Source of the DNA: SM23-73-3 sp964580215
GTDB lineage: Bacteria > Zixibacteria > MSB-5A5 > SM1-73
DNA length: 64,000 bases
Direction of reading: 5' to 3'
Assembly: GCA_964580215.1 (NCBI GenBank)
Contig: CAZOJT010000001.1
Coordinates: 62,001 to 126,000, forward strand
Shown: piece after piece, positions 52,318 to 60,365 of the stretch
Layout: the number at the start of each line of letters is the position of its first letter
Position numbering within the stretch: the first letter of the stretch is position 1
Made by a program: the position numbers and the translations under genes
Notes under the pieces: model-generated
Told to the model about the DNA's origin: nothing
Database searches by the model: none
What the model saw: the letters and a program-made list of their open reading frames with translations, nothing else

Positions 52318-53034
52318 TCATCCACTAACCTTGGTTCCAATCTTCTCTCCTAAAAGAATCCTTTTCAAATTCCCTTCCTTCAGCAGATTGAACACGATGA
52401 TAGGAAGCTTATTCTCCATGCACAGCGAGATTGCCGTTAAGTCCATCACCTTCAATCTTCGGTTCAGCACCTCCATATAAGAGAGAGAGTCGAACATCCT
52501 GGCGGAGAGATTTTTCATCGGATCGTCATCATAAACTCCATCCACTTTGGTTCCTTTCATCACCACATCCGCCTCTATTTCGGTGGCTCTAAGGGCGGCG
52601 GTGGTATCGGTGGTGAAATACGGATTTCCGGTCCCACCGGCCAGGATGACCATCCTTCCTTTTTTTAAGTGTTCTAAAGCCTTCCTTTTTATATACGGCT
52701 CTGTTAATGTGTCTATATGAATGGCGCTCATCACCCGGGTGGAGAGCCCCAAGCTCTCCAGGGTATCTTGAAGAGCCAGAGAGTTTATGATGGTGGCAAG
52801 CATACCCATGTAGTCAGCTGATACCCGATCGATCACACCCAGATCGGATATCTGTCCGCGGATGATGTTCCCCCCGCCGACCACCGTGGCCACCTCCACC
52901 CCCAGATCTTTTGCAGATTTGATCTCACCGGAAACGAAGGCTATTGCCCCGGGATCAATGATGCCTTCTTTATCCCCGGCAAATGATTCACCGGAAATCT
53001 TCAAAAGTATCCTTTTATAAATAGAGGTACCCAC
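52318..53034 (-). CDS. pyrH: UMP kinase
   Basis: A 238-residue bacterial uridylate kinase (amino-acid-kinase fold) forming UDP from UMP. Seen: RILLKISGESFAG (phosphate binding), VVGGGNIIRG, ADYMGMLATIINSLALQD, ILAGGTGNPYFTTDTTAALR and GTKVDGVYDDDP. The start is GTG with no evident Shine-Dalgarno site; a repeat element (53115-53238) occupies the space between tsf and this gene. Confidence 0.97.
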   Translation of the reverse strand: MGTSIYKRILLKISGESFAGDKEGIIDPGAIAFVSGEIKSAKDLGVEVATVVGGGNIIRGQISDLGVIDRVSADYMGMLATIINSLALQDTLESLGLSTRVMSAIHIDTLTEPYIKRKALEHLKKGRMVILAGGTGNPYFTTDTTAALRATEIEADVVMKGTKVDGVYDDDPMKNLSARMFDSLSYMEVLNRRLKVMDLTAISLCMENKLPIIVFNLLKEGNLKRILLGEKIGTKVSG

Positions 53035-53114
53035 AGTTTTTTAATTCAGACCAGCTTTTGATTTCAGATTTATTTGAAACTTAAAATCAGTTGGTGGTAT
53101 GCACCATACGAGCG

Positions 53115-53238
53115 TGTCGAAAAATCACAAAAATGCACTTTATGTCATTCTGAACGAAGTGAAGAATCTAATAAATTCAACATGTTACAAATTTGAGATT
53201 CTTCGGCTAACGCCTCAGAATGACATTTCTCGACAGGC
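53115..53238. repeat. Palindromic repeat related to R1 between tsf and pyrH
   Basis: Outer arms TGTCGA/TCGACA, then ATGTCATTCTGAACG with CTCAGAATGACAT and GAAGAATCT with AGATTCTTC. The transcript of the operon would contain a hairpin of some 120 nt here. Confidence 0.85.
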
Positions 53239-53274
53239 TCATACGGCTCATACTGGTGGTCACAAAAATCGGTT

Positions 53275-54141
53275 TTAGCCAACCTCATCCCCTAATCTGA
53301 ATCGAACGAATTTTTCCACGGTTATCTCTTCACCCAGTTTTTTCTGGGTTTCGTCTATTCTTTCTTTAACCGAACGATCCTGATCCTTCACAAAGGGCTG
53401 TTCCAATAAACAGACCTCCTGAAAATATTTCTCCAGCTTGCCTGACACGATTCTTTCAATGATCTTCTCTGGTTTTTCCTCATTTTTAGCCTGGGTTCGA
53501 TATATCTCCTTTTCCTTCTCAATTATTTCAGGCTTCAACCTATCCCGGGTTATTACCAGGGGATTGGTGGCGGCAATCTGCATGGAGACATCCTTAGCCA
53601 GTTGCTTAAACTCCGGATTTTGGATGGTATCATCGGTTTGGCAACTCAGTTTAAGAAGAACGCCCAGCTTATCCCCGGGGTGAATATAACTGTAGATCAC
53701 ACCATTTGATTTTTCATCCAGTTCGAAAAGAGCAAATCTTTTGGCGGTGATGTTCTCACCCAACTTGGCTATGGTCTGGTTCAACCTTTCCTTCATGGAT
53801 TCTGCGATCTGATTGATCTCCGTGGGGAGGTGATCGAGAATCCACATGGTTGTATCTTTCGCCAATTGTCTGAAATCGTCGGTTCTTGCCACAAAATCTG
53901 TTTCACAGTTCAGCTCCAGCAACACTCCCAGTCTATCTTGAGAATGAATGGCTGAAAAGATCAATCCCTCTTTGGCGACTCGGGACGCTTTTTGAGTTGC
54001 CTTAGCTATGTCTTGCTCTCTTAGGTAATCTATTGCAGTTTGTATGTTACCATTGGATTTCTCCAAAGCCCTTTTACAATCCATCATCCCGGCGCCAGTT
54101 TTCTCCCTCAATTTTTTAACCTGATCAGCAGTGATGTTCAT
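53275..54141 (-). CDS. tsf: Elongation factor Ts
   Basis: A 288-residue nucleotide exchange factor for EF-Tu. N-terminal UBA-like domain with VKKLREKTGAGMMDCKRALE and the core signature ELNCETDFVARTDDF; a second related subdomain (KLSCQTDDTIQNPEFKQLAK) and the C-terminal coiled segment with EKIIERIVSGKLEKYFQEVC and LLEQPFVKD. Good GGAGGA site. It follows rpsB as in nearly all bacteria. Confidence 0.97.
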   Translation of the reverse strand: MNITADQVKKLREKTGAGMMDCKRALEKSNGNIQTAIDYLREQDIAKATQKASRVAKEGLIFSAIHSQDRLGVLLELNCETDFVARTDDFRQLAKDTTMWILDHLPTEINQIAESMKERLNQTIAKLGENITAKRFALFELDEKSNGVIYSYIHPGDKLGVLLKLSCQTDDTIQNPEFKQLAKDVSMQIAATNPLVITRDRLKPEIIEKEKEIYRTQAKNEEKPEKIIERIVSGKLEKYFQEVCLLEQPFVKDQDRSVKERIDETQKKLGEEITVEKFVRFRLGDEVG

Positions 54142-54413
54142 AAATTCAGTCCTCCGTCAGAAAGATTCTTATGTATTGAGATTCAAACAAAAGTTTTGCA
54201 TTTTTCATAAATCGCCCGAAGCCTTTACTGCTTGGGTTCCAAGCCATGAAAGCTTGGCTACGTCACATAAGCGGCTTTTCAAAAACAATGAGCTATTCAT
54301 TTGCGCTTAAAGAATTAATCGGAATAAAAAAGAATAAGCATTGCCCGAATCTAAAACTTTCATTCAAAATTAAACTTTTTTTGAAGAAAATATCAGAGTT
54401 AAAACGGAGCAGG

Positions 54414-55133
54414 TCAAGTTTGCACTTTTTCTTTAATTTCCGTCTTTTCTTCTTTTAATTTCTGAGCCTCCAAAGCCGCCTCCGCTATCTGATGGGTTAT
54501 CACCCGGATGGATTTGATGGCATCATCGTTGGCGGCGATGGGGAAACTTATGGGATCTGGATTGGAGTTAGTGTCGATGATGGCGACAATCGGTATACCC
54601 AACTTGCTCCCCTCAGCCACTGCGATTCTCTCCTTTTTGGCATCTACCACATATAAAAGTCCGGGAAGGCGATTCATCTCCTTTATCCCTCCCAAGACCT
54701 TTTCCAGCTTGGTCCTCTCTTTCTCTAATTTCAGCACCTCTTTTTTTGTCAGCTTATCAAAGGTGCCGTCATCTTTCATCCTTTCCAGATCTTTAAGTCG
54801 TTTCACGTTCCGTTTGATGGTTTGAAAATTGGTCAACATCCCTCCCAGCCATCTTTCGGTGACATAGAAAGCTCCACATCTTAAAGCTTCCTCTTTGACC
54901 ACCTCTTGAGCCTGTTTTTTGGTTCCCACGAACAGAAAACTTTGACCTTCAGCTACCACCTCTTTTACCTTCTGGCCGGCTATCTCCAGGCACTGGAGGG
55001 TCTTTTGCAGATCGATGATGTAGATGCCGCTTCGGGCGGTGAAGATGAACTTTTTCATTTTGGGGTTCCATCGTTTGGTCTGATGCCCGAAATGAACCCC
55101 CGCTTCTAATAGATCCTTGATGGTAATATCCAT
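54414..55133 (-). CDS. rpsB: 30S ribosomal protein S2
   Basis: About 239 residues from the ATG at 55133 (MDITIKDLLEAGVHFGHQ), preceded by AAGGAA; the frame is open to 55163. S2 signatures: GHQTKRWNPKMKKFIF, QSFLFVGTKKQAQEVVKEEA, RWLGGMLTNFQTIKRNVKR, PGLLYVVDAKKERIAVAEG, and IPIVAIIDTNSNPDPISFPI (20). The C-terminal tail is Lys/Glu-rich. The spacer to tsf holds an AAGCCATGAAAGCTTGGCTACG-like repeat piece. Confidence 0.97.
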   Translation of the reverse strand: MDITIKDLLEAGVHFGHQTKRWNPKMKKFIFTARSGIYIIDLQKTLQCLEIAGQKVKEVVAEGQSFLFVGTKKQAQEVVKEEALRCGAFYVTERWLGGMLTNFQTIKRNVKRLKDLERMKDDGTFDKLTKKEVLKLEKERTKLEKVLGGIKEMNRLPGLLYVVDAKKERIAVAEGSKLGIPIVAIIDTNSNPDPISFPIAANDDAIKSIRVITHQIAEAALEAQKLKEEKTEIKEKVQT

Positions 55134-55247
55134 GGATAGTTCCTTTTGGTTTTTGGCCTCCACCGGCGTCTACTCCTCAAGCGCCACTGAATATTTTAAG
55201 TGGACCCGCCTGCGAATCAGCCGATGTGTGGATTTTATGGTTTCGTT

Positions 55248-55640
55248 TTATCTCTTGGAATACTGGAATCTTTTTCGGGCTTTTATCTGTCCGTATTTCT
55301 TTCTCTCCACCATCCGGGGATCTCTGGTGAAAAGCTCTGCTTTTTTTAGAACTTTCCTGAACCCCTCGTTCATTTTTACCAAAGCTCTGGCTACGGCTAA
55401 TCTGATGGCGCCAGCCTGACCAGATAAGCCGCCACCCCGGGCGGAGCAAACGATGTCCACCTTTCCCAGCATGCCGGTTATCTCCAAAGGTTTTTCCACA
55501 TGCACCGTCAGGCTGTCCTTGGATAGATACTGGCGCATCGGTCTTCCATTCACCAGCATCTTACCTCCCCCCGCCATCAATCTGACAGTAGCCACTGCTG
55601 TTTTTCTTTTTCCGGTCGCTTGATAAACAACGGTTGCCAA
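55248..55640 (-). CDS. rpsI: 30S ribosomal protein S9
   Basis: A 130-residue S9. Typical segments: ATGKRKTAVATVRLMAG, GGGLSGQAGAIRLAVARAL, and the extended basic C-terminus RDPRMVERKKYGQIKARKRF-QYSKR that reaches the P-site tRNA. TTG start with GGAGG five bases upstream. It follows rplM as usual. Confidence 0.97.
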   Translation of the reverse strand: MATVVYQATGKRKTAVATVRLMAGGGKMLVNGRPMRQYLSKDSLTVHVEKPLEITGMLGKVDIVCSARGGGLSGQAGAIRLAVARALVKMNEGFRKVLKKAELFTRDPRMVERKKYGQIKARKRFQYSKR

Positions 55641-55681
55641 CTTATCCTCCTGTGACTTAATTTTTAAATTCAGCTTGATTT

Positions 55682-56110
55682 TTAAATCTCTAAAGGCTCT
55701 GGCTTTTGAGCCTGATGAGGATGTTTATCTCCCCTATATATGAAAAGCTTGGAGAGCATCTTTCTTCCCAGCTTATTTTTGGGAAGCATCCCCCACACCG
55801 CATGGGTGAAAAGCTCCTCCGGCTTTTCCTTCAGATATTTGGAAAAGACCACCGACTTCAATCCGCCGGGATAGCCGCTGTATCGATAATAAGTCTTGGT
55901 TTCCTGCTTTTTGCCGGAAAGGATCACCTTATCCGCATTTATGACTATGACATAATCTCCTACATCCAGATGAGGAGTGAAATGGGGTTTACCCTTCCCC
56001 ATAAGAAGGCTGGCTACCTTGGTGCTCAGTCTTCCCAGAATCTGGTTCTTGGCATCGATTGCAAACCACTTTCTTTCTATCTCTGAAATGCTCGGCGTAT
56101 AAGTTTTCAT
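55682..56110 (-). CDS. rplM: 50S ribosomal protein L13
   Basis: A 142-residue L13 with ERKWFAIDAKNQILGRLSTK, ASLLMGKGKPHFTPHLDVGD, VINADKVILSGKK and HAVWGMLPKNKLGRKMLSKL-FIYRG. First gene of the minus-strand translation run; ribosome site GGAGAGCC upstream. Confidence 0.97.
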   Translation of the reverse strand: MKTYTPSISEIERKWFAIDAKNQILGRLSTKVASLLMGKGKPHFTPHLDVGDYVIVINADKVILSGKKQETKTYYRYSGYPGGLKSVVFSKYLKEKPEELFTHAVWGMLPKNKLGRKMLSKLFIYRGDKHPHQAQKPEPLEI

Positions 56111-56193
56111 TTGGCTCTCCTTCTACAAATCTGTAAATATAAGGCTAAAATCCCATCTGTCAAGCAAAAACACCTGGTGGACCTATCGCACTT

Positions 56194-56589
56194 CTAATCA
56201 GAAGATGAGGAACTAGTATCCAGAATAGTGGGGAGGCTATCTTTTTCCATGGTCTCCAGCATATATCTTGCGTCATCAGCCAGATCACAGTCCGGATATT
56301 TCTCAATCACCTTTCGGTAATTTTCCCTTGCCTTCTCATGGTCTTTTAAGTTTTCCGAGTAAACGAAACCCATCAGAAACTGTGCCTTGTAAACACGCGG
56401 ACTGTCGGGATAAACTTTCAGAAGCTCCTCATAGGTCTTTATGGCAGACTGAAAGTCCCCTTTTTCTGAAAACTCCTGTGCCTCCGTATAAAGGTCCTGT
56501 TCGGTTTTTTTGTTTTTGGAGCCTGACGAGCAGGAAAAGATCAAACCTCCGATAATCAGAATCAACATGACGCTTGTTATGTTTTTCAA
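56194..56589 (-). CDS. TPR lipoprotein (YbgF/BamD-like)
   Basis: A 131-residue lipoprotein: signal KNITSVMLILIIGGLIFSCS with the acylated Cys, then two and a half TPR units (EFSEKGDFQSAIKTYEELLK, VYPDSPRVYKAQFLMGFVYS, HEKARENYRKVIEKYPDCDL) and a Ser-rich tail. The TPR spacing and 'YPDSPxxxxAxFxxGxxY' pattern are like the C-terminal domain of YbgF/CpoB or the first part of BamD. Too short for BamD itself. Likely an outer-membrane scaffold protein. Confidence 0.82.
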   Translation of the reverse strand: MKNITSVMLILIIGGLIFSCSSGSKNKKTEQDLYTEAQEFSEKGDFQSAIKTYEELLKVYPDSPRVYKAQFLMGFVYSENLKDHEKARENYRKVIEKYPDCDLADDARYMLETMEKDSLPTILDTSSSSSD

Positions 56590-56700
56590 TTTTCGGAACC
56601 TCCTTTTGAAGAAAGCTAAAAAAGTTAATTATTTCTCTTGAAACAATATACTCTTCTTTTTATTCTGAATTCATTTGTGGAGAATTTGTCTGGTCTTTCC

Positions 56701-56840
56701 AGGGTGACCGAGAACTCCAATTGTGTCATTCTGAACGGAGCGAAGCAGAGTGAAGAATCTTGGTTTTATTCGGGTTGGGAAGCGAGATTCTTCGTCCCGC
56801 CTCCGGCGGGACGAAGAATGACAATTCTCAGTCATCCTGT
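56701..56840 (-). repeat. Dispersed imperfect palindrome, family R1, copy 3 (inverted)
   Basis: Inverted relative to 7221-7355 and 19351-19482: begins GGTGACCGAGAACTCCAATT, ends GACAATTCTCAGTCATCCTG. A CCCGCCTCCGGCGGG palindrome is inserted in the inner arm, showing that small palindromes nest inside larger ones. Confidence 0.85.
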
Positions 56841-56851
56841 TTCCACATGAC

Positions 56852-57340
56852 TTAATCTTTTTTAATAAACACTATCTTATCGTCCTTCATATCGATCTTT
56901 ATTTTATCCTTGGGCTTGAAGTTCCCTTTCAGAATTTCATTGCCTAAAGGCTGAGTGATCAGTTTCTGTATCATCCTTTTCGGAGGTCTGGCGCCGAAGG
57001 CTGGATCAAATCCCACCTTTGCCAGATAATCTTTTGCCTTATCAATCAAGCTTGCACTTATATCCTGCTCGGCTAATCTTTGGTCCACCTCCCTAAACTG
57101 CAAATCGACGATATCTTTTATGTTCTCAGAATATAATGAACGAAACTCAATCATTTCGTCTATACGATTCAAAAACTCAGGTCTTAGAGATTTTCTCAAA
57201 AGATTTAGAACCTCTGATCTCATTTGGTGATATATTTGATCCTCATTTTCTGGGGTTATGGCTTGGGACATCTCCGCTATTAAGGATGTTCCTTGCAGAG
57301 CATCTTGCGAGCGTTCGGTGAATTTGTCTAATTTAACCAT
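56852..57340 (-). CDS. Internally deleted ClpB (both ATPase domains missing)
   Basis: A 162-residue frame from the ATG at 57340. Residues 1-16 (MVKLDKFTERSQDALQ) are the start of a ClpB N-domain. From residue 17 the sequence is the far C-terminal part of ClpB: GTSLIAEMSQAITPENEDQI, SEVLNLLRKSLRPEFLNRID, then the D2-small domain FDPAFGARPPKRMIQKLITQ. A normal ClpB has about 860 residues, so roughly 680 are missing, including both Walker A/B sites and the middle domain, and the reading frame is kept across the junction. It has sensor-2-type residues (GARPPKR) but cannot hydrolyse ATP. It may be a deletion remnant, an assembly join, or a small protein that still contacts ClpB hexamers. Confidence 0.75.
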   Translation of the reverse strand: MVKLDKFTERSQDALQGTSLIAEMSQAITPENEDQIYHQMRSEVLNLLRKSLRPEFLNRIDEMIEFRSLYSENIKDIVDLQFREVDQRLAEQDISASLIDKAKDYLAKVGFDPAFGARPPKRMIQKLITQPLGNEILKGNFKPKDKIKIDMKDDKIVFIKKD

Positions 57341-57652
57341 ATACAATCATTAAAAAAGGAAGATGGAAAAAGGAAAATATAAAATGCAATTAAAAAATCA
57401 AAATTCAGTCCCCTGTCATTCTGAGCGTAGCGAAGAATCTAAAGAGACCTTTCGCTTCGCTCAGGGTGACAATACTTTTTCATCAAACTTACCCCCTGAA
57501 TCCCCCTCTCCTTGTTTAAGGAGAGGGGGATCAAAGGGGGAGAGGTGTTCGAAAATTAAAAATTCAAAATTACAATTTAAAATTTAAAAATATGGTTTTG
57601 AAAATTTTGAATTTTGCTTTGTAATTTTGAACTTTGCTCTTTGAATTTTGAA
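57341..57652. other. Gene-free stretch with R1-type hairpin and AT-rich repeat
   Basis: TGTCATTCTGAGCGTAGCGA with its inverted partner TCGCTTCGCTCAGGGTGACA at 57414-57471, a CCCCTCTCC/GGAGAGGGG hairpin near 57503-57529, then a run of AAAATTCAAAATT-type sequence to 57655. A related AT-rich run occurs at 63270-63412. Confidence 0.6.
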
Positions 57653-59773
57653 TTATTTCTTCTTTCTCATCTCCTCTTGAATCAACTTTAAATTCTCTCT
57701 AACCGTTTTCGCCTCAACTGCCCCGATTTCTTCCAGTATCTTCAAACTCTTCTTATAATACTCAATGGCCTGATCATACTTGCCCCAGGCTTTATGTACC
57801 AATCCAATATTGTTCAGGGTCACCCCTTCTCCTTTTCGATCCCCCACCTCTTCTGTTATCTTCAGACTCTTCTCATAATACTCAATGGCCTGATCATACT
57901 TGCCCCAGGCATGATATACTGCAGCAATATTGTTCAAGGTCACTCCTTCTCCTTGTCGATCCCCCACCTCTTCTTTTATCTTCAAACTCTTTTTATAATA
58001 CTCAATGGCCTGATCATACTTGCCCCAGGCATCATATACCATCCCAATATTGTTCAGGGTCACCCCTTCTCCTTGTCGATCCCCTGTTTTTTGGCATATC
58101 TTCAAGTCTTTCTTATAATACTCAATGGCCTGATCATACTTGCCCCAGGCTTCATATACCATCCCAATATTGTTCAGGGTCACCCCTTCTTCTTTTCGAT
58201 CCCCCACCTCTTCTCTTATCTTCAAGCTCCTTTCATGATATTTAATAGCGGCGTCATACCTCCCCCAGGCTTGGTATACGAGCCCCAAATAGTCCAACAG
58301 ATGCCCAAGCTTGCTTTGATCCTTCAGGTGCTCTGACGCCTCCAGTGCATTCTCAAAGTGTCTTTTCGCGATTTCGTAGGCGCTAATCCAGTAATGATAT
58401 TGACCTAGATCATAGTTTTGGTCAAACGAGGTCTGGTAATCTTCAGTGAAGGGCAGAAGCTGTGCGTAGACAGTTTGGGTGGTCGTTAACGGAGGAGCGG
58501 TGATCTGCCTTTTATATTTCTTTTTTAAGTAATTGATGATCTGAAGAGCGGAGTCTTTCTTTATGGCGTCATCCGTATTGTTGAAGACATATTCTTTGAT
58601 CAACTCGTGACTGAACCAGCAAACACGTTCAAATCTTCGGAAGATATTTTTTGATTCTAACTTGCCCAAAAGTTCTTCACATTCGAAATTTCTAATTCCC
58701 ATTATTCCAGCATAATCCTCAAGTCCTCCTTTGAGGGGGAGAGGTAGAAGAGAAAGGATGGTGGCAAGCTTTTTTGCTTCGCTTCCTGTGGCGTTCAAGT
58801 TGTCGCCGTAATAGCCATACAGAGATAATTTTTCCTCATCGATCACCGAAATATCAAAATCCGTGGAATTTATCCATTGGATAATCATTAAAGGTCTTCC
58901 GTCAGACAATCTTCTTACTTTTTCCACCTCATCCGGGGTCTTGTAAACCCCTCTCATCTCTTCGATCAGTCTTCTTATTTCGAGATTGGTTAAGCCTTCC
59001 AACTCGACTGGCTTGGTTTTGAAGAACATAAGGTCAGCTCTGTGTTGGTTCAGGAACTCCACACCTTCCTTGACCTCGTGATTCAGAGCAAAAAGCAAGT
59101 AGAATTTGTCGGGGAGATTTCTGGCAATGGATTTTAGGAATTCCTGGAAGACCTCAGAAGTATTTTCCACCTGATCGAATATCAGAACGAACTTGTGACC
59201 GTTCGGGCTTTGCTCGGAAATCTGCCTTAGCAGCCCAAGATAAATGTTTATAACTGCGGGCTTGTTTTCAACCAGAAGCTTGTCCAGCGTGGATTTGCTA
59301 TACCATACCGAAGAGGCATCCTTAAGTATCCGTTCCAACTCGGAAGATGTCTTTCCTATCTCCACTTTTTCTTTTAGGTTTTTCAATATCGAGCTCAACC
59401 CATCTTTGGCCACAGCGGCGCCGATGCCTTTTGTTTTCTTCCAAACGTCCTCGGCAAAGATATTCTTGAGCCATTTCAGTTTGGTCTTGGCTGGTGTCCT
59501 CCGGGTGATGCTTTCAAGAACCTCAAACAGCGCCACCAGAAAAGGATTGACAGGGTCTTCAAGTTTGCTTTCCACGCGGTAGCTTCCACAATGAATCAAC
59601 TTATCATGGCTGAGAAGCTCTTTGATCCTGATAGTTAGTTCGGTCTTACCCATTCCAGTTAGGCCGGAGATGAGCATGTTGGCTTTAGACTCTTTCTTGA
59701 TGAGGTTCTTTATTGTCCTAATCTCTTCTTCTCTGCCAACAAAAACATTCTTTTTAGCCGTTTTTTTCGCCAT
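57653..59773 (-). CDS. STAND-type ATPase with C-terminal TPR array
   Basis: About 706 residues from the ATG at 59773 (AKKTAKKNVFVGREEEIRTI), the natural start of the ATPase; the frame is open to 59830 through repeat DNA. P-loop GLTGMGKT at residues 37-44; Walker B HKFVLIFDQVEN; a sensor-like LLFALNHEV; then a winged-helix-like region (residues 330-450). The C-terminal 270 residues are TPRs, the last five of exactly 40 residues and nearly identical (GEGVTLNNIGMVYDAWGKYD then QAIEYYKKSLKI). This NTPase-plus-repeat layout is that of STAND proteins, which act as ligand-triggered switches in signalling and in antiphage defence. No effector domain is seen at the N-terminus, so it would need a partner or be regulatory. 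Confidence 0.88.
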   Translation of the reverse strand: MAKKTAKKNVFVGREEEIRTIKNLIKKESKANMLISGLTGMGKTELTIRIKELLSHDKLIHCGSYRVESKLEDPVNPFLVALFEVLESITRRTPAKTKLKWLKNIFAEDVWKKTKGIGAAVAKDGLSSILKNLKEKVEIGKTSSELERILKDASSVWYSKSTLDKLLVENKPAVINIYLGLLRQISEQSPNGHKFVLIFDQVENTSEVFQEFLKSIARNLPDKFYLLFALNHEVKEGVEFLNQHRADLMFFKTKPVELEGLTNLEIRRLIEEMRGVYKTPDEVEKVRRLSDGRPLMIIQWINSTDFDISVIDEEKLSLYGYYGDNLNATGSEAKKLATILSLLPLPLKGGLEDYAGIMGIRNFECEELLGKLESKNIFRRFERVCWFSHELIKEYVFNNTDDAIKKDSALQIINYLKKKYKRQITAPPLTTTQTVYAQLLPFTEDYQTSFDQNYDLGQYHYWISAYEIAKRHFENALEASEHLKDQSKLGHLLDYLGLVYQAWGRYDAAIKYHERSLKIREEVGDRKEEGVTLNNIGMVYEAWGKYDQAIEYYKKDLKICQKTGDRQGEGVTLNNIGMVYDAWGKYDQAIEYYKKSLKIKEEVGDRQGEGVTLNNIAAVYHAWGKYDQAIEYYEKSLKITEEVGDRKGEGVTLNNIGLVHKAWGKYDQAIEYYKKSLKILEEIGAVEAKTVRENLKLIQEEMRKKK
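57720..58320 (-). repeat. Tandem 120-bp repeat (five units) encoding TPRs
   Basis: Unit of exactly 120 bp; the marker TGCCCCAGGC recurs at 57781, 57901, 58021, 58141 and (as TCCCCCAGGC) 58261. Units share most bases, including synonymous positions, which indicates recent expansion or gene conversion. Confidence 0.92.
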
Positions 59774-60055
59774 AGTCACATTCTCTTCGGACAGGGACCC
59801 CGCCATGGCGGGATTTCGCAAGCTCAACAAACCCTGTCCCTACGTTTATCCAAGCGTAGGGACAGCCCTTGTGGCTGTCCAAAATCCTTTGACGCCAAGG
59901 CGTGAAGCCTCGGCTACGCGGTTATTAGCTTGGTGACGGGATAAATTCCCGTCACTATGGGAGAAAATAAATACACCTCATAGAACAGGGCATTTAGCCC
60001 TGCGAATAGGGTTTTTCAACAGTGTTTAAAGGTGAACACTCCAAATGTTTTAAGT

Positions 60056-60352
60056 TCACTCTGATTCATCTTTGAAAAGCGAATCCCAACTCTTTTTTTT
60101 AGCCTCTTTGGGGTCTAATTTTTGATCCTTTCGGAAAAATGCCCGTCTGGGACGGAAATAATCACAGAAGTTGCCCCTCTCTTTGTATCTTACCCACTCC
60201 GCCTGTGGTTCCTTGCATTGATGATAAGCTTCCTTGTCGTAGAACTCGCAATTATAACAGCAACGTAAGTCAGAGTCGCAATGAGGGCAGGTATCCTTCC
60301 GATGAATCTTTTCAGGCGTCTCCACGTTTTGACCACATTTCCAGCAACGCAT
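60056..60352 (-). CDS. Small Cys-rich zinc-ribbon-like protein
   Basis: A 98-residue protein: RCWKCGQNV, DTCPHCDSDLRCCYNCEFYD, EAYHQCKEPQAEWVRYKERG and NFCDYFRPRRAFF. The spaced CxxC pairs and Cys/His residues suggest one or two zinc ribbons; the 'C-x-E-P-x-A-E-x-V-x-x-K-x-x-x-N-F-C-D-Y-F' pattern is conserved in small proteins of unknown role that I have seen in diverse bacteria. It lies 13 bases after the propeller-like gene, as third gene of a run led by prfB. Confidence 0.75.
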   Translation of the reverse strand: MRCWKCGQNVETPEKIHRKDTCPHCDSDLRCCYNCEFYDKEAYHQCKEPQAEWVRYKERGNFCDYFRPRRAFFRKDQKLDPKEAKKKSWDSLFKDESE

Positions 60353-60365
60353 AGAATCTGCCTCC

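Noticed and set aside
55706..56086. Plus-strand frame of 126 codons
   Set aside because: Antisense of rplM.
57720..58320. Regular repeats suggesting a CRISPR array
   Set aside because: The 120-bp period has no short repeat/spacer division, all units encode TPRs in frame, and no cas gene is near.
57794..58336. A 180-codon open frame on the plus strand across the TPR repeats
   Set aside because: It is the antisense of the 120-bp TPR repeats; the repeat period of 120 (a multiple of three) keeps the opposite frame open. The minus-strand protein is clearly the real one.
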